Positions 1 to 9,305 are shown, counted from the stretch's first letter. The stretch is DNA of 64,000 bases from Bizionia sp. (GCA_020631395.1 JAHDHI010000001.1:43454-107453), one strand, 5' to 3'. Notes: generated by a model not told the origin, from the sequence alone. Program-made: numbers and translations.

Positions 1-214
1 CATATGTCGGTTCTTGTCTTGGGAATGTCAGTTTGCGTCTGATGTCTCTTTCCTCTACTTGCTCCTCTGGCACTTCAGAAATGTCAATGTCTGGATGCCA
101 TTGGTCGATATTGTAAAAACCACCAACCAAATGCCATACTTTTGCTGCAGGTGCATTTAATTCGCAAACGACAACCACACGCCAATCCTTGTAATCCCTT
201 GTATCTATTTTCAT
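1..214 (-). CDS. START/SRPBCC-like protein, 5' part only
   Basis: The reading frame starts with ATG at 214 and runs off the left edge of the window, leaving 71 residues. The N-terminus begins MKIDTRDYKDW, followed by a beta-strand (WRVVVVCELNAP), then AAKVWHLVGGFYNIDQWHP. That pattern of one strand and two short helices followed by WHP is typical of SRPBCC/START-fold polyketide cyclase or lipid-binding proteins. It lies 11 nt downstream of the VioB-like gene and is probably the last or a late gene of the operon. Ligand and reaction are unknown; calling it a cyclase or dehydratase would be a guess. Confidence 0.6.
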   Translation of the reverse strand, partial: MKIDTRDYKDWRVVVVCELNAPAAKVWHLVGGFYNIDQWHPDIDISEVPEEQVEERDIRRKLTFPRQEPTY

Positions 215-225
215 GTCCAAATTGA

Positions 226-1365
226 TTAAAGCATTCTAAAACAAGGTCCGTAGTGCAATCCTTCTTCACTATTTGGAATAGGTGTCTTTATGAGAGGGAG
301 CGCGTAGCGCTCAAGCTTAAACATGACTTCAATTGCATTTACCAAAGCTGCTTGTCCTCTTCCATCAATTGCCCAAGCATCTTGAAGCAACTTCACCAAG
401 TCGGTATAGGCCTTGTCAAATTCATAAATCAAATGCCAAACCTCTGGAGCTACTTCTGATTTTTGATAGCCTCCTTCAGGAATTCTTGCCATGTTGTAAA
501 TTTCTGGGCGAGGCATGGGATCTTTAAAGTAATACTTGTCTCCTTCTTCAACTATTTTTTTCTGATAGAATACTTCCCAAAAACGGTAAAAGTGTGCAAG
601 GTTGTCCATTCCTGTACTTGCAGGAGTTACGTTTTCCGATCCCTCTCCTTGTTCCTTAATCATGTCGATGGCTTTGGAAACACTATCTGCATCAGACATA
701 ACCCACCATGACAAGGGACCAGCCAATTGACGTTCTACATTCATTTTTGGTTGCAACTCTTGGAACAACTCGTTGATCCTATCGTACAATTCACCAATGG
801 TGGTATTGTGTTCATGACTTTGAACATGTTTTTTTTCACCAATGTTCCCTTCTTTGTCACAAAGGCCACCAAGAGTTACCAATTCTTTGGTTTCATAATC
901 ATAGATTTCAGCGATTTCCTCAGGCAATTCTATTTCAATGAAATTTCGAAGAGAGCAATCGTTTAATCCTTCCAAATACAAGAAAAGCTCTGGATGTACA
1001 CCTCCAGGAAGCCCAGAAGGGAATTTCAAACCGTTTTCGGGGTCGTATATTTTGGGTTCCCCTCCTATTCCGGCAATCATGTTGCAAACCATTGCCATAT
1101 GCAACATTTCTTCTTGAAATATGTTGCGAATGGATTTTGCCACCTCGCAATTGTTGTCTTTTATGCTCCACATAGCTTGCAAGTATATGGGGATGGTCGC
1201 AAACTCCAATACTACAGCACTATTCAATAACTCTTTTAGTACGTGCAATTTATCGTCGTCTTCATCTTGTACCGATTTCGAATGTTGAATTAATTCGTGT
1301 ACATTATCTATTTTTGATGCTTTTTCTTGAAAGGCATTTTTAAATTGTATCGCTTTTGTGGACAT
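226..1365 (-). CDS. Ferritin-like (VioB / iminophenylpyruvate dimer synthase type) protein
   Basis: 379 aa. Residues about 40-180 form a ferritin-like four-helix domain: a first helix with EFATIPIYLQAMWSI, and a second with FQEEMLHMAMVCNMI, giving the E...EExxH metal ligands, then GIGGEP and LPGGVHP. This is the layout of the ferritin-like domain of VioB/RebD-type iminophenylpyruvate dimer synthases and many stand-alone relatives. The C-terminal half has a second helical region (GMDNLAHFYRFWEVFYQKK) that may complete a di-metal site. It follows the GMC gene by 18 nt, so co-transcription is likely. In known VioB systems the partner is an amino-acid oxidase; here the neighbour is a GMC oxidoreductase, so the substrate is unknown. 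Confidence 0.7.
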   Translation of the reverse strand: MSTKAIQFKNAFQEKASKIDNVHELIQHSKSVQDEDDDKLHVLKELLNSAVVLEFATIPIYLQAMWSIKDNNCEVAKSIRNIFQEEMLHMAMVCNMIAGIGGEPKIYDPENGLKFPSGLPGGVHPELFLYLEGLNDCSLRNFIEIELPEEIAEIYDYETKELVTLGGLCDKEGNIGEKKHVQSHEHNTTIGELYDRINELFQELQPKMNVERQLAGPLSWWVMSDADSVSKAIDMIKEQGEGSENVTPASTGMDNLAHFYRFWEVFYQKKIVEEGDKYYFKDPMPRPEIYNMARIPEGGYQKSEVAPEVWHLIYEFDKAYTDLVKLLQDAWAIDGRGQAALVNAIEVMFKLERYALPLIKTPIPNSEEGLHYGPCFRML

Positions 1366-1383
1366 TCTTCAAGTTCTTTTTTA

Positions 1384-2979
1384 TTAGTTTTTTTCAATTA
1401 GATGCTCTACCAGCCTAAAAGCCATTGCTGTAAGCGTAAGGGTAGGATTTACTGCACTTCCAGTAGGAAAGGCAGCATTGGAACATACATATAGGTTATT
1501 GGTTTCATGCACTTTCATATACTTGTCGGTCACACTGTTTTCTGGACTCGTTCCCATGCGGGCAGTCCCAGTTGTGTGGTGTCCTCCTGGTTTGTCAACA
1601 CGGGAAGATGTTACTTCCAAGCCCATCTTTTCGATGATTTGCTCCAATAGCTTCAAACGATCGTTGGCATTTTTCATTTCTTCATCTGTTCTACTAAAAT
1701 GCACGGTCGTTTGAGGCAATCCAAAACGATCTACCCCTGGCTTTGACTCCAATCGGTTACTGTATTTTCCTTTTTCTTCCAAAAAGGCTTGAATGTTAAC
1801 CGTCATTTCTCCATAGACGATTTCGTCGATTTCTTCCCTCGTTTTTCCCTCTATCATCAATTTAGCAATATCGGTATTGGGGGTCGTACGGTTTTTGAAC
1901 ATGAATATCTTCCCTTTCTTTTGATGCTCTTTCGTGTTGTAGCTATGGGACATCAAAGTTGGAAAATCGTATTCTTGAAACCATCCATTTGGATTTGACT
2001 TTGCCTTGCCCACCACATTCAACATGGAGTGCGATACCACGAAACGTCCAACCAAATCATTGTCGTTGCCAATGCCATCTTTCCAATGTTTGCTTTTAGA
2101 TGCCCTCAATAGCTTGGGAACGTTGTATGCACCCGAAGCCAATATCACGGTATCACCACAAACGGTATGTTCTTCCCCTGTCAAGTTATCCGTATAGGTA
2201 ACGGAATCCATGTTTGCTTTGCTTTCTGCATTCACCTTGTGAACTGGAGAATTCACACGGACTTCAAAATTGACGAATCTTACATCACCCTTCAAATCAT
2301 CCAATACGTACTGCGCATTGAAACGTCCTCCGATGGGACAGTATTTGCAGGTACCCGTAGTCATGCATTTTCGGTAGCGTGCAATGGGCATCTTTCCTGA
2401 TTTTATCTTGCTTTTCGTGCCTGGATCCATGTCACCATCTTGATAGACCACATCCAATTGTTCCCAAGCCTCGATCATTTCTCCATCGGCAGCCGTCCAT
2501 TGGAAAGGCGGTACCGAATATGGTTTCGACCTAGGAATCCAATTGGCATCGTTGTCCCCACAAACCGATAGATAAGCTTCGGCATCGTTGTAATATTTTT
2601 CCAAATCTTCGTAATCGATCGGCCAATCTGCTCCTTCCCCCGTATTGGTGAATAGGTTGAAGTCTTCAGGTCTGAAACGCAAACACCACGCTCCCCAATG
2701 CATCGTAGAGCCTCCATAGGCCTTGACACGTACTCCATCCGTCTGATAGTCTATGTTACCCGTCGAATCTGCTTCCCATTTTTGATCGTAGGTAAACGTA
2801 TAAGGTCGTTCTCCACGTGTAATGTAATCCCACCAAAAACGCCTGTCTTTCGCAACAATTTCTGGACCTGCTTCCAATATCAATATGGAAGTATCATTTT
2901 TATGTTCCAACAAACCTTTGGCAATTGTGGCTGCGGCAACTCCACCTCCAACAATTACATAGTCAAATTGTTTTTTCAT
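1384..2979 (-). CDS. GMC-family FAD-dependent oxidoreductase
   Basis: 531 aa. The N-terminus has a Rossmann FAD-binding motif (YVIVGGGVAAATIAKGLLE) and an ADP-ribose acidic residue in ILILEAGPE. The GMC signature appears in GGSTMHWGAWCLRF, where GSTMHWG is the usual FAD-contacting stretch. Near the C-terminus PGGHHTTGTARMG supplies the catalytic His, and GSAVNPTLTLTAMAF supplies the second His/Asn position as Asn. The family oxidises alcohols, sugars or polyols. A four-cysteine stretch around residue 208-220 (CMTTGTCKYC) resembles members that pass electrons to a partner. Its start overlaps the stop of the upstream 179-aa gene (ATGA), so translation is coupled. The substrate cannot be read from the sequence. 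Confidence 0.8.
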   Translation of the reverse strand: MKKQFDYVIVGGGVAAATIAKGLLEHKNDTSILILEAGPEIVAKDRRFWWDYITRGERPYTFTYDQKWEADSTGNIDYQTDGVRVKAYGGSTMHWGAWCLRFRPEDFNLFTNTGEGADWPIDYEDLEKYYNDAEAYLSVCGDNDANWIPRSKPYSVPPFQWTAADGEMIEAWEQLDVVYQDGDMDPGTKSKIKSGKMPIARYRKCMTTGTCKYCPIGGRFNAQYVLDDLKGDVRFVNFEVRVNSPVHKVNAESKANMDSVTYTDNLTGEEHTVCGDTVILASGAYNVPKLLRASKSKHWKDGIGNDNDLVGRFVVSHSMLNVVGKAKSNPNGWFQEYDFPTLMSHSYNTKEHQKKGKIFMFKNRTTPNTDIAKLMIEGKTREEIDEIVYGEMTVNIQAFLEEKGKYSNRLESKPGVDRFGLPQTTVHFSRTDEEMKNANDRLKLLEQIIEKMGLEVTSSRVDKPGGHHTTGTARMGTSPENSVTDKYMKVHETNNLYVCSNAAFPTGSAVNPTLTLTAMAFRLVEHLIEKN

Positions 2980-3515
2980 GTGTTGTCATTTTTTAAGTTA
3001 TCGGTATCTGGTTCATAGGCACGTACCCTGGAAAGACGGTTATAGCGTGTCCCTCCCAAGAAACCGTGATAGTTCTTTGCTTGTTCGCCTCCATTTTTTG
3101 TTCCCCAGCTTTTAAATCCACCAGCAGTAATTTGCATTCGGATAAATTCATTGACCACGTATATCTTACAGTGTGCCAATCTAGTGGTAGGTGGAGCATC
3201 ATTGTCGATGCCGCTTTCAAAGAACAATTTTTTAAAAGCATCTTCCTTACCGTACATTTCATACAATTCATTCAAAACATAAATTGCATTTACATATTCA
3301 CCTGCATAATTGGGTGCGTTTTCAGTTTTCGCCTTCAGCATTTCATACCATGAGCTTCTTTGGTTGTTCGAATTGTAAATTGTATTGGACCAATTCTTAC
3401 CAATGGCTTCAAATATGTCCCAAAGCGCTTCTTTGTTTTGGTGCGTAAGGTGTTGACCTTCGGCAAAGATCAATCCTGCCGAAAGTTTTTCATTACAGAC
3501 AGAGCCTCCTATCAT
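2976..3515 (-). CDS. Putative small subunit of the GMC oxidoreductase
   Basis: 179 aa, mostly helical, with no secretion signal visible. It overlaps the GMC gene by 4 nt. GMC dehydrogenases of the sorbitol/fructose/gluconate type often have a small helical subunit encoded immediately upstream, and length and position match that role. Residues GGFKSWGTKNGGEQAKNYHGFLGGT near the C-terminus resemble the end of such subunits, but no decisive motif is present, so the role is inferred from context. Confidence 0.5.
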   Translation of the reverse strand: MIGGSVCNEKLSAGLIFAEGQHLTHQNKEALWDIFEAIGKNWSNTIYNSNNQRSSWYEMLKAKTENAPNYAGEYVNAIYVLNELYEMYGKEDAFKKLFFESGIDNDAPPTTRLAHCKIYVVNEFIRMQITAGGFKSWGTKNGGEQAKNYHGFLGGTRYNRLSRVRAYEPDTDNLKNDNT

Positions 3516-3555
3516 AATAAATAAAGTGTTTTAATTAGTAATCGTTGATTTTATC

Positions 3556-5169
3556 TTATCGGAATAATTCGCGTTCCCTTAAATGCAATGTTCCTGCTTT
3601 GAAATACACGTCGGTCCAAGAATCGTCTGTTGCCAAAAAATCACTAAACACGACATTGTCTTCTTCTATGCCATGATTCTTCATGTAATCCCTAAACTCA
3701 AAATGATTGAAAAGGCGTGAGAACTCGGTGAGATACACATCTACCACCCCTTTGTCTCCTCGAATGATTACCATGTTCTCATCATTGTTCTTGGTAGAGG
3801 CCGTAGAGAAGTTTGCCGACCCTGTAATCAATGTAGGATCATCGGTTAGCGGATCTATGAACAAATACTTAGTATGGAGGTATTTTACATGCTCGTTCAA
3901 GCCTGTTAGATGTTCTGCTTCCCACCCAGTAAGATGTTCTTCCTTTATTTCATCTTCAGTCAATGTGGCCCCCAATGCAATTTTATTGTTTGGGGTATCT
4001 TTGAATACATCAAAGGTATTTCCTTCATGCTCCAACAAGATGTACCTAAAAGAGTCATTATCCACGCTCATGATATCGGCAAAATCCTGATTTACACCAA
4101 AAGCAGCTGTAAATCCTATGGATTTCTTGGCTTCTTCTATTTGCTTTCCATACCATTCCAAAGCGCCTAAATCTGGCCTTGGGCTAAAAATTGGAGTAAT
4201 TCCCTTTTTCACCTCTCCTTCCGGCGTCGGGGAATATTCTTGGTTCAAGGGACGTATCTCCTTCATTGTGGGATTTGCGGACAAACGTGTCCAATATTGA
4301 AAATAATCTTGGGCAACGACTATGTCCCTAACGATGTGCCCCACGTTGGACTGTCCAAAAATGCCTCCTTTGGTGAAATTGGTAGAACCAGTCCAAACCT
4401 CTATTGGTTTACCCTTGTAAAGCAGAACGATGTACTTGTTATGTTTGATTGAAGAGTTTGAAGATCTAGGAATCATCAATTTTTCAATGCCAGGAACATT
4501 TGCAATGGCTTTATCCGTATTTTCCCACGGCCCCCTATTTGATCTATCATATATGATTTTAACATCTGCCCCAGTCAAGGAAGCATCGTACAAAGCCTGA
4601 ATGACAGGAACATAATCAAACTCGTATGCCGCAACGCGCAATCCGAAGTCTTCGCCTTTGGCTTGAGCTATGAAGGCTAGCATAGCCTCTTCCAAACCTC
4701 TCGACAACCATTTGTAGGCTTCGTTGTTGGGTACCAAATCAGGGTTTTTGTTGTTAAACTTCCTAGCGTAGGCTTGCCCTACGGATCCTCTATTGAAAAA
4801 CACTCCATGGGTCCCCGAATTTGGATCTTCTGTAGAAATCGCAACAGTCACGACATCTCCATATCTCATGTTATCTTGTGTTCCATAGACTGGCGTAGCA
4901 GAATATTCGTATTTAGTATTGGGAGTCGCTTGGTAATCCCCCCATAGAAATGCTTGGATTAAGTTTGCATTGCTTTCCTTTCCTTTTTTTTCAAATTCTT
5001 TCAATCCCTTAAGGTCTAGGACTTCTCCGGATGAGACGTCTCTACGTTTGAAATGGAAACCCAACAATTCCTTTCTAGCGTTTTGGTCTACATCCAAACA
5101 AAGGAGGGAAATGTGAGTTCCTGTTATTACGTGTAATGAAACACCATTTACTTGATTTCTTAATCTCAT
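3556..5169 (-). CDS. Phospholipase D-like protein with two HKD motifs
   Basis: 537 aa. Two HxK motifs are seen, each followed by a GSxNF stretch: around residue 240 IKHNKYIVLLYKGK with WTGSTNFTKGG, and around residue 432 LHTKYLFIDPLTDD with ITGSANFSTAS. This is the duplicated active site of the PLD superfamily (phosphodiesterases, transphosphatidylases, nucleases). The first motif lacks the usual Asp four residues after Lys. There is no signal peptide, so the enzyme may be cytoplasmic. The first 120 residues are unlike the PLD core and contain a beta-rich segment. It sits between a 68-aa gene and the GMC small subunit; how a PLD-fold enzyme serves the rest of the operon is unclear. Confidence 0.75.
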   Translation of the reverse strand: MRLRNQVNGVSLHVITGTHISLLCLDVDQNARKELLGFHFKRRDVSSGEVLDLKGLKEFEKKGKESNANLIQAFLWGDYQATPNTKYEYSATPVYGTQDNMRYGDVVTVAISTEDPNSGTHGVFFNRGSVGQAYARKFNNKNPDLVPNNEAYKWLSRGLEEAMLAFIAQAKGEDFGLRVAAYEFDYVPVIQALYDASLTGADVKIIYDRSNRGPWENTDKAIANVPGIEKLMIPRSSNSSIKHNKYIVLLYKGKPIEVWTGSTNFTKGGIFGQSNVGHIVRDIVVAQDYFQYWTRLSANPTMKEIRPLNQEYSPTPEGEVKKGITPIFSPRPDLGALEWYGKQIEEAKKSIGFTAAFGVNQDFADIMSVDNDSFRYILLEHEGNTFDVFKDTPNNKIALGATLTEDEIKEEHLTGWEAEHLTGLNEHVKYLHTKYLFIDPLTDDPTLITGSANFSTASTKNNDENMVIIRGDKGVVDVYLTEFSRLFNHFEFRDYMKNHGIEEDNVVFSDFLATDDSWTDVYFKAGTLHLRERELFR

Positions 5170-5222
5170 TGGTTATGGTTTTAAATTGGTTAAGGGTAAC
5201 GATTTTTGTTGTAGTAGGTATT

Positions 5223-5429
5223 CTATTGTTGTTGCAGTTCTTCTTTGTATAAAAATCCAGAGTTAGATGAAGATTTTGAATGCTTATCGAAAATTAGGAA
5301 GAAAGCGATGCTTTTTCCATTGTTTCCTTCAATCGACAATGATAGTTCCTGCTCTTGTTGACCTTTTAAATCTTGAGTAGATTTTCTTGACAATCCAAAG
5401 TTTTTGACCCTAATTTTGTTTGTATACAT
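5223..5429 (-). CDS. Small hypothetical protein at head of operon
   Basis: 68 aa, MYTNKIRVKNFGLSRKSTQD at the N-terminus, Gln/Ser rich, with a short hydrophobic strand (SIAFFLIF). No family recognised. It is on the same strand as, and 53 nt ahead of, the PLD-like gene, and is the first gene of the leftward operon. The end is low in complexity (SSNSG, ELQQQ). It may be a real small protein, but coding evidence is only the open frame and its position. Confidence 0.4.
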   Translation of the reverse strand: MYTNKIRVKNFGLSRKSTQDLKGQQEQELSLSIEGNNGKSIAFFLIFDKHSKSSSNSGFLYKEELQQQ

Positions 5430-5595
5430 ATCTTTTATTCATTTAATTATGTGCGACAAATCAGCTTGGATTTCATTGAAGTCCAAACATTTTGAATTTC
5501 CGCAATGCGAATAAATTTATTAGTATTTCTTTTAGGGAGAAGAAGTAATAATATCATGAATATAATATTTTTTTAAGAAATAAAATGCTAACTCC

Positions 5596-5757
5596 CTATA
5601 AGTTCATGAAGATACGCCTATCAATACCCCATAAGGTGTTCAGTATACGAGACATAGCGATTCCTTTTCTTATGATGATTTTTCGAGGGTCGTCAATTTG
5701 CTTCACATAGTTTCCTTTTGATTGAATTTGCGAAACAACCAATGGTGAAAATCCCAT
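5596..5757 (-). pseudogene. Possible MarR-type regulator fragment
   Basis: A 53-codon open frame reads MGFSPLVVSQIQSKGNYVKQ and goes on with IDDPRKIIIRKGIAMSR. This looks like the recognition helix and wing of a MarR-family winged-helix protein (SPxxVSxxIxxLExKGYVxRxxDPR). The N-terminal helices and dimerisation helices are absent and stop codons lie directly upstream. It is best explained as a decayed remnant in the 450-nt gap between the operon and the hydroxylase gene. Confidence 0.35.
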
Positions 5758-5880
5758 CTTGGATATGGCCGTCAAGTAAATAAATTATCATTATATTGAA
5801 TGCCGCGTTCTTTTTTTGAATCAAAATTGAACGGCATTTTTTATTGAAGCGAAAACCATTAATTTAAATACCATTCCATA

Positions 5881-7017
5881 ATGGAAGAAAGAAAACGTTT
5901 ATTGATCGGAGAAGGCAAAATAAGTGGCTACCTTTCCATTTTCCTTGCCATAATCTCTCTCGGGTTTGTTATCTGTGCCTATTTCCCCGATGTATTCACA
6001 ACAAAGAATTTCAGGGACATCTATGATCCTCAAATCGTGAAATGGGCCATTTTGGGAGTTCTGGTTCTATCATTCGCTTTTGCTTTCACCAGTTTCATCC
6101 TAAGCAAGAGAAAGCGTTATGGCTTCATATCCACCGTAATTATAGCTGCCACCATTTTTATAGGCTCTGCGTTACCGGAAACTTCCGGAATTCAAGATAA
6201 ATCTGTCACCATTGGTTTGGATTGGCTATTGATAGACATCCTCGTTTCCGCCATAGTATTCATTCCCATCGAATTGTTCTTGCCCAAACGTCTCAACCAA
6301 TCGAAATTTCATAGCGAGTGGCATACCGATTTGGTTTATTTCATAATAAGCCATCTATTGATACAGGTTACCGGTGTAATCATACAAATGCCAGCCGTCT
6401 TTGCCTTCAAGGGCATTGGTTTGGAGAGCTTTCACGACAACATACAATCCATCCCTTTCATTCCACAATTGTTCGTAGCCTTGTTGGTGTCCGACCTATT
6501 CCAGTATACGGCACATTACTTTTTCCACAAAGTTCCTTATTTGTGGCGTTTTCATGCCGTGCATCACTCTACGAAGCATTTGGATTGGTTGGCTGGTTCC
6601 AGAACCCACTTTCTTGACTTGATAGTTGTTAGGGCCGTATCCTTCATTCCCATATATGTATGTGGATTCAGTAGCTCGGTATTTCTTACCTACATCGTCA
6701 TCGTCTCCTTTCAAGCCGTACTTGCACATTCCAATACTCGCATCAACTTTGGATTCCTCAAATATGTGTTCGTGACACCGCAATACCATCATTGGCACCA
6801 TTCCGACGACCCAAAGGCCTATGACAAGAACTTTGCCATCCATTTCCCATTCATAGATATGATCTTCGGTACTTACTACCCTATGGGCAATACTTGGCCA
6901 GAAGGTACAGGCTTGGGCAATGTGAAGTTTCCCAAAGGATTCAGTAGGCAATTTATATACTCGTTTACTACCGACCCTTCCAAGGAACAGAATTTAAAAA
7001 ACCCAAGCGAGCGTTAA
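5881..7017 (+). CDS. Sterol desaturase / fatty acid hydroxylase family membrane protein
   Basis: 378 aa integral membrane protein. About six hydrophobic segments are seen (residues 15-35, 55-75, 80-100, 115-135, 155-180, 200-220). The histidine clusters of the non-haem di-iron hydroxylase family are present: HYFFHKVPYLWRFHAVHHS, then HSNTR, then YHHWHHSDDP followed by NFAIHFPFIDMIFGTYY. These enzymes hydroxylate or desaturate lipids or carotenoids in the membrane. There is an extra N-terminal 130-residue membrane region beyond the minimal domain. It stands alone on the plus strand. Confidence 0.8.
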   Translation: MEERKRLLIGEGKISGYLSIFLAIISLGFVICAYFPDVFTTKNFRDIYDPQIVKWAILGVLVLSFAFAFTSFILSKRKRYGFISTVIIAATIFIGSALPETSGIQDKSVTIGLDWLLIDILVSAIVFIPIELFLPKRLNQSKFHSEWHTDLVYFIISHLLIQVTGVIIQMPAVFAFKGIGLESFHDNIQSIPFIPQLFVALLVSDLFQYTAHYFFHKVPYLWRFHAVHHSTKHLDWLAGSRTHFLDLIVVRAVSFIPIYVCGFSSSVFLTYIVIVSFQAVLAHSNTRINFGFLKYVFVTPQYHHWHHSDDPKAYDKNFAIHFPFIDMIFGTYYPMGNTWPEGTGLGNVKFPKGFSRQFIYSFTTDPSKEQNLKNPSER

Positions 7018-7070
7018 TGAAAAACAGATTTTCCCTTAGACTATAAAAAGACATGCATCCAAGAGAAACA

Positions 7071-7090
7071 CCTCTTTTACATTAAAGAGG
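7071..7090. terminator. Hairpin between convergent genes
   Basis: CCTCTTT and AAAGAGG pair around a 6-nt loop. It lies between the plus-strand hydroxylase gene and the minus-strand secreted gene, where a shared terminator would be expected. Confidence 0.4.
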
Positions 7091-7132
7091 CTAATCTGAT
7101 ATCGCCGAAAACAATTTATCAAATTGAGAAAA

Positions 7133-7867
7133 TCAATAAAGGGCTACGACTTTCAACAAGTCGGTAGAGGATGCTCCCATATAACTTGAAAATGAATCAC
7201 TGGTACTGGTTCCATCTCCAGAAAACACATAACCATAAAAATGAAGACTGTGGGTTCCTGCCGTAAGAAAAATGAATTCCGTGCTCTGGTTATAGGCAAA
7301 TCCCGTAGGGGTGAAACCAAAAGAAGCATTGTTGCTATAGGTTTGACCTGAATATCCATATGTTGTCGTAAAATTTGGAGTTGTTCCATCTCCCACATAG
7401 AAAAAATTGTGTGCGACTTTTGGTTTTCCATCTGTGACGGTTCCTGATCCAATACGATTGTTAAAAGTAAGGCTTACGGAATAAGTGACCATTATCAATG
7501 CATCTTGTGTCAGGATGAAAGGAGCTGTTTGATAGACTTGAATACTATTTCCTTCTCCTCCTGTCCCTGTCTGTACGTGTTGTCCAGTAGTTATAAAATC
7601 GTTGAAACTAAACAACAACTCTGCTCCTGCTGGCGTAGCTGGTAGAATCAGATCTCCATTGGCATTGACATAAACAGCTTGATTTCTAACACCAGTGTTG
7701 ACTGGGTTGTTGGTGCTATTCAAACCGTCGATTCGGATTGTTGAACTTGATCCAGCAACGTGCAATTCTTGCTGGGGATTCGTCGTACCAATTCCTACTT
7801 GACCATAAGACGTCATAGTTACAAATAGCATGGTAAAAACAATAAAGATGGGAGCTTTAGGTTTCAT
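7133..7867 (-). CDS. Secreted protein with adhesin/tail-fibre-like N-terminus
   Basis: 244 aa from the ATG at 7867, chosen over the upstream ATG at 7933 because it gives a clean Sec signal (IFIVFTMLFVTMTSYGQ). After the signal comes VGIGTTNPQQELHVAGSS, a motif very common at the start of Bacteroidota surface proteins. The rest is rich in Gly, Thr, Ser and aromatic residues and looks like an all-beta domain. No enzyme motif is seen; function unknown, location probably the outer membrane or outside. Confidence 0.6.
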   Translation of the reverse strand: MKPKAPIFIVFTMLFVTMTSYGQVGIGTTNPQQELHVAGSSSTIRIDGLNSTNNPVNTGVRNQAVYVNANGDLILPATPAGAELLFSFNDFITTGQHVQTGTGGEGNSIQVYQTAPFILTQDALIMVTYSVSLTFNNRIGSGTVTDGKPKVAHNFFYVGDGTTPNFTTTYGYSGQTYSNNASFGFTPTGFAYNQSTEFIFLTAGTHSLHFYGYVFSGDGTSTSDSFSSYMGASSTDLLKVVALY

Positions 7868-8078
7868 AAAATAATAGTGATTTGGGTTATAAAGGGGGCT
7901 CCAAATGTCACTCATTAATTTAATTAAAAACAATAAAACAAGTATACAAAAGGTATACAGTTTAAAAAAAATGGTCTAAAAAAAGTTTACTGGACATTTT
8001 CAATTAATCGCTATTCATCAAGCATTGGTTTGTAACATTTTTGATGAAACGATGTCAAATATTATAAACATATTGATT

Positions 8079-8372
8079 ATGACAGGAGGAGCAGGACATA
8101 TTATGGACATGAACAATAGAATGAAACAAAACCGTTCTATGAAAACATCCAAAAGGCAAAAATTCAAATCTAACAATCGAGATGCGATCTTTAACAACAA
8201 TCGCAAAGAAGAAGGAATGTTCAGGGAAATACCTGAAAGAGACCTTGAAAAGCTAAAGAATGAAATAAGGCAGAAAACAAAACAACAACAACGAAAAGAG
8301 CTGCTCCTCATCTTAACGACGATGTTCATTGTTTTGCTAACCGTCATTATTCTGTATATAAACCTCCTTTGA
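8079..8372 (+). CDS. Small basic protein with C-terminal membrane anchor
   Basis: 97 aa if the ATG at 8079 is used (MTGGAGHIMDMNNRMKQNRS). I chose this start because the glycine-rich MxGGxGHIxDM opening resembles a family of small Bacteroidota proteins with the same beginning followed by a basic stretch. Residues about 70-95 form one membrane span (LLLILTTMFIVLLTVIILYI). The middle is a charged helix. An in-frame ATG also exists at 8025. Function unknown. Confidence 0.5.
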   Translation: MTGGAGHIMDMNNRMKQNRSMKTSKRQKFKSNNRDAIFNNNRKEEGMFREIPERDLEKLKNEIRQKTKQQQRKELLLILTTMFIVLLTVIILYINLL

Positions 8373-8473
8373 TCTCTATTAAGCTTTTATTCAAAGATTT
8401 TATTAATGAATCAATGTAGAGTTCAACAATAAAATTGTGGAGTTGCCCCAACTTAATGAGAGGTCTAAAAAAC

Positions 8474-8502
8474 AATAAACCTCGTAAAAACGAGGTTTAT
8501 CT
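8474..8502. terminator. Bidirectional terminator
   Basis: AAACCTCGT, a 4-nt A loop, then ACGAGGTTT followed by AT-rich sequence. It lies between convergent genes (97-aa protein and DUF547 protein). Confidence 0.7.
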
Positions 8503-8600
8503 ATATCATTTGCATCCTATTTTCATTTAGTTCCTTGAAAGTTGTCATTCTTATATGAGAACACCTCAGTGAAACGCAAGGATGTGATGGGATTGTTTAA

Positions 8601-9305
8601 TTATTTGCGGTGTAAGTTCCAATCATACTCCATATAGAACAAATTGGTGGTTTGGTTAACCTTCCCGCTTCCCGAATACTTGTTAATGAAATGCTTGATG
8701 GCCTCTTCGCTTCCAAAATCATCTTTATACCACTCAAATATCTTGGATATCTTGCTAGCATTCATATCTATCTTGTTTTTTGTCGGATCATTTATAAAGT
8801 TAATGGTTGCGGCTTCCAACTCTTGCTCTACAGTTTCTGGCTTATATGCTGTCCTACTCAACATTGGAGATGATATTGTCGTAGCATAAAGTGCAAAGTT
8901 AACTCTGGGATCCCCCAAAGGTCTTAAAAGTTCATGTTGAATGAAATCCAAAGATATTTTTCCTCCATCATAGTCAACAACGTCTATTTTAAAAGCATCT
9001 ACTATGTAATTGATGCTTTTTATAGGGTAGTTTTCTGCCAATAGCTTTATGATGTTGGCATTGTAAAAGTTAATCCAGAAAGTCTTGTACTCACTCTTGC
9101 TCCATCCTTTGTTTGGAGAGATTTTAGAAAAATTTTGTGTAATGCTATTCAACTCTTCTATGTTTTTCAAGACTTTGTCAAAGTTCACAACTCCTTTCGC
9201 CGAGACATGCCTTTTCAAAAAATCATCATATTTCGTTAAATCAATTGTCTGAGTAAATCCGCTCAGGCAAATAAATAATAGTAGTAGGGGCAAAATGCGT
9301 TTCAT
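8601..9305 (-). CDS. DUF547 family secreted protein
   Basis: 234 aa with a Sec signal (ILPLLLLFICLSGFTQ). The DUF547 hallmarks are visible: KTFWINFYNANIIKLLAENY, then SLDFIQHELLR and DPRVNFALYATTISSPML, where the usual family reads ...HALVCASxSCPxL. The Cys of that last motif is missing here (ATTISSP), so if the family is papain- or transglutaminase-like this member may be catalytically altered. The following VEQELEAATINFINDPTKN matches the family end. Single gene, leftward. Confidence 0.75.
   Translation of the reverse strand: MKRILPLLLLFICLSGFTQTIDLTKYDDFLKRHVSAKGVVNFDKVLKNIEELNSITQNFSKISPNKGWSKSEYKTFWINFYNANIIKLLAENYPIKSINYIVDAFKIDVVDYDGGKISLDFIQHELLRPLGDPRVNFALYATTISSPMLSRTAYKPETVEQELEAATINFINDPTKNKIDMNASKISKIFEWYKDDFGSEEAIKHFINKYSGSGKVNQTTNLFYMEYDWNLHRK

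Noticed and set aside
6496..6951. 151-codon minus frame inside the hydroxylase gene
   Set aside because: The plus frame carries the His-box motifs; the minus frame is a shadow.
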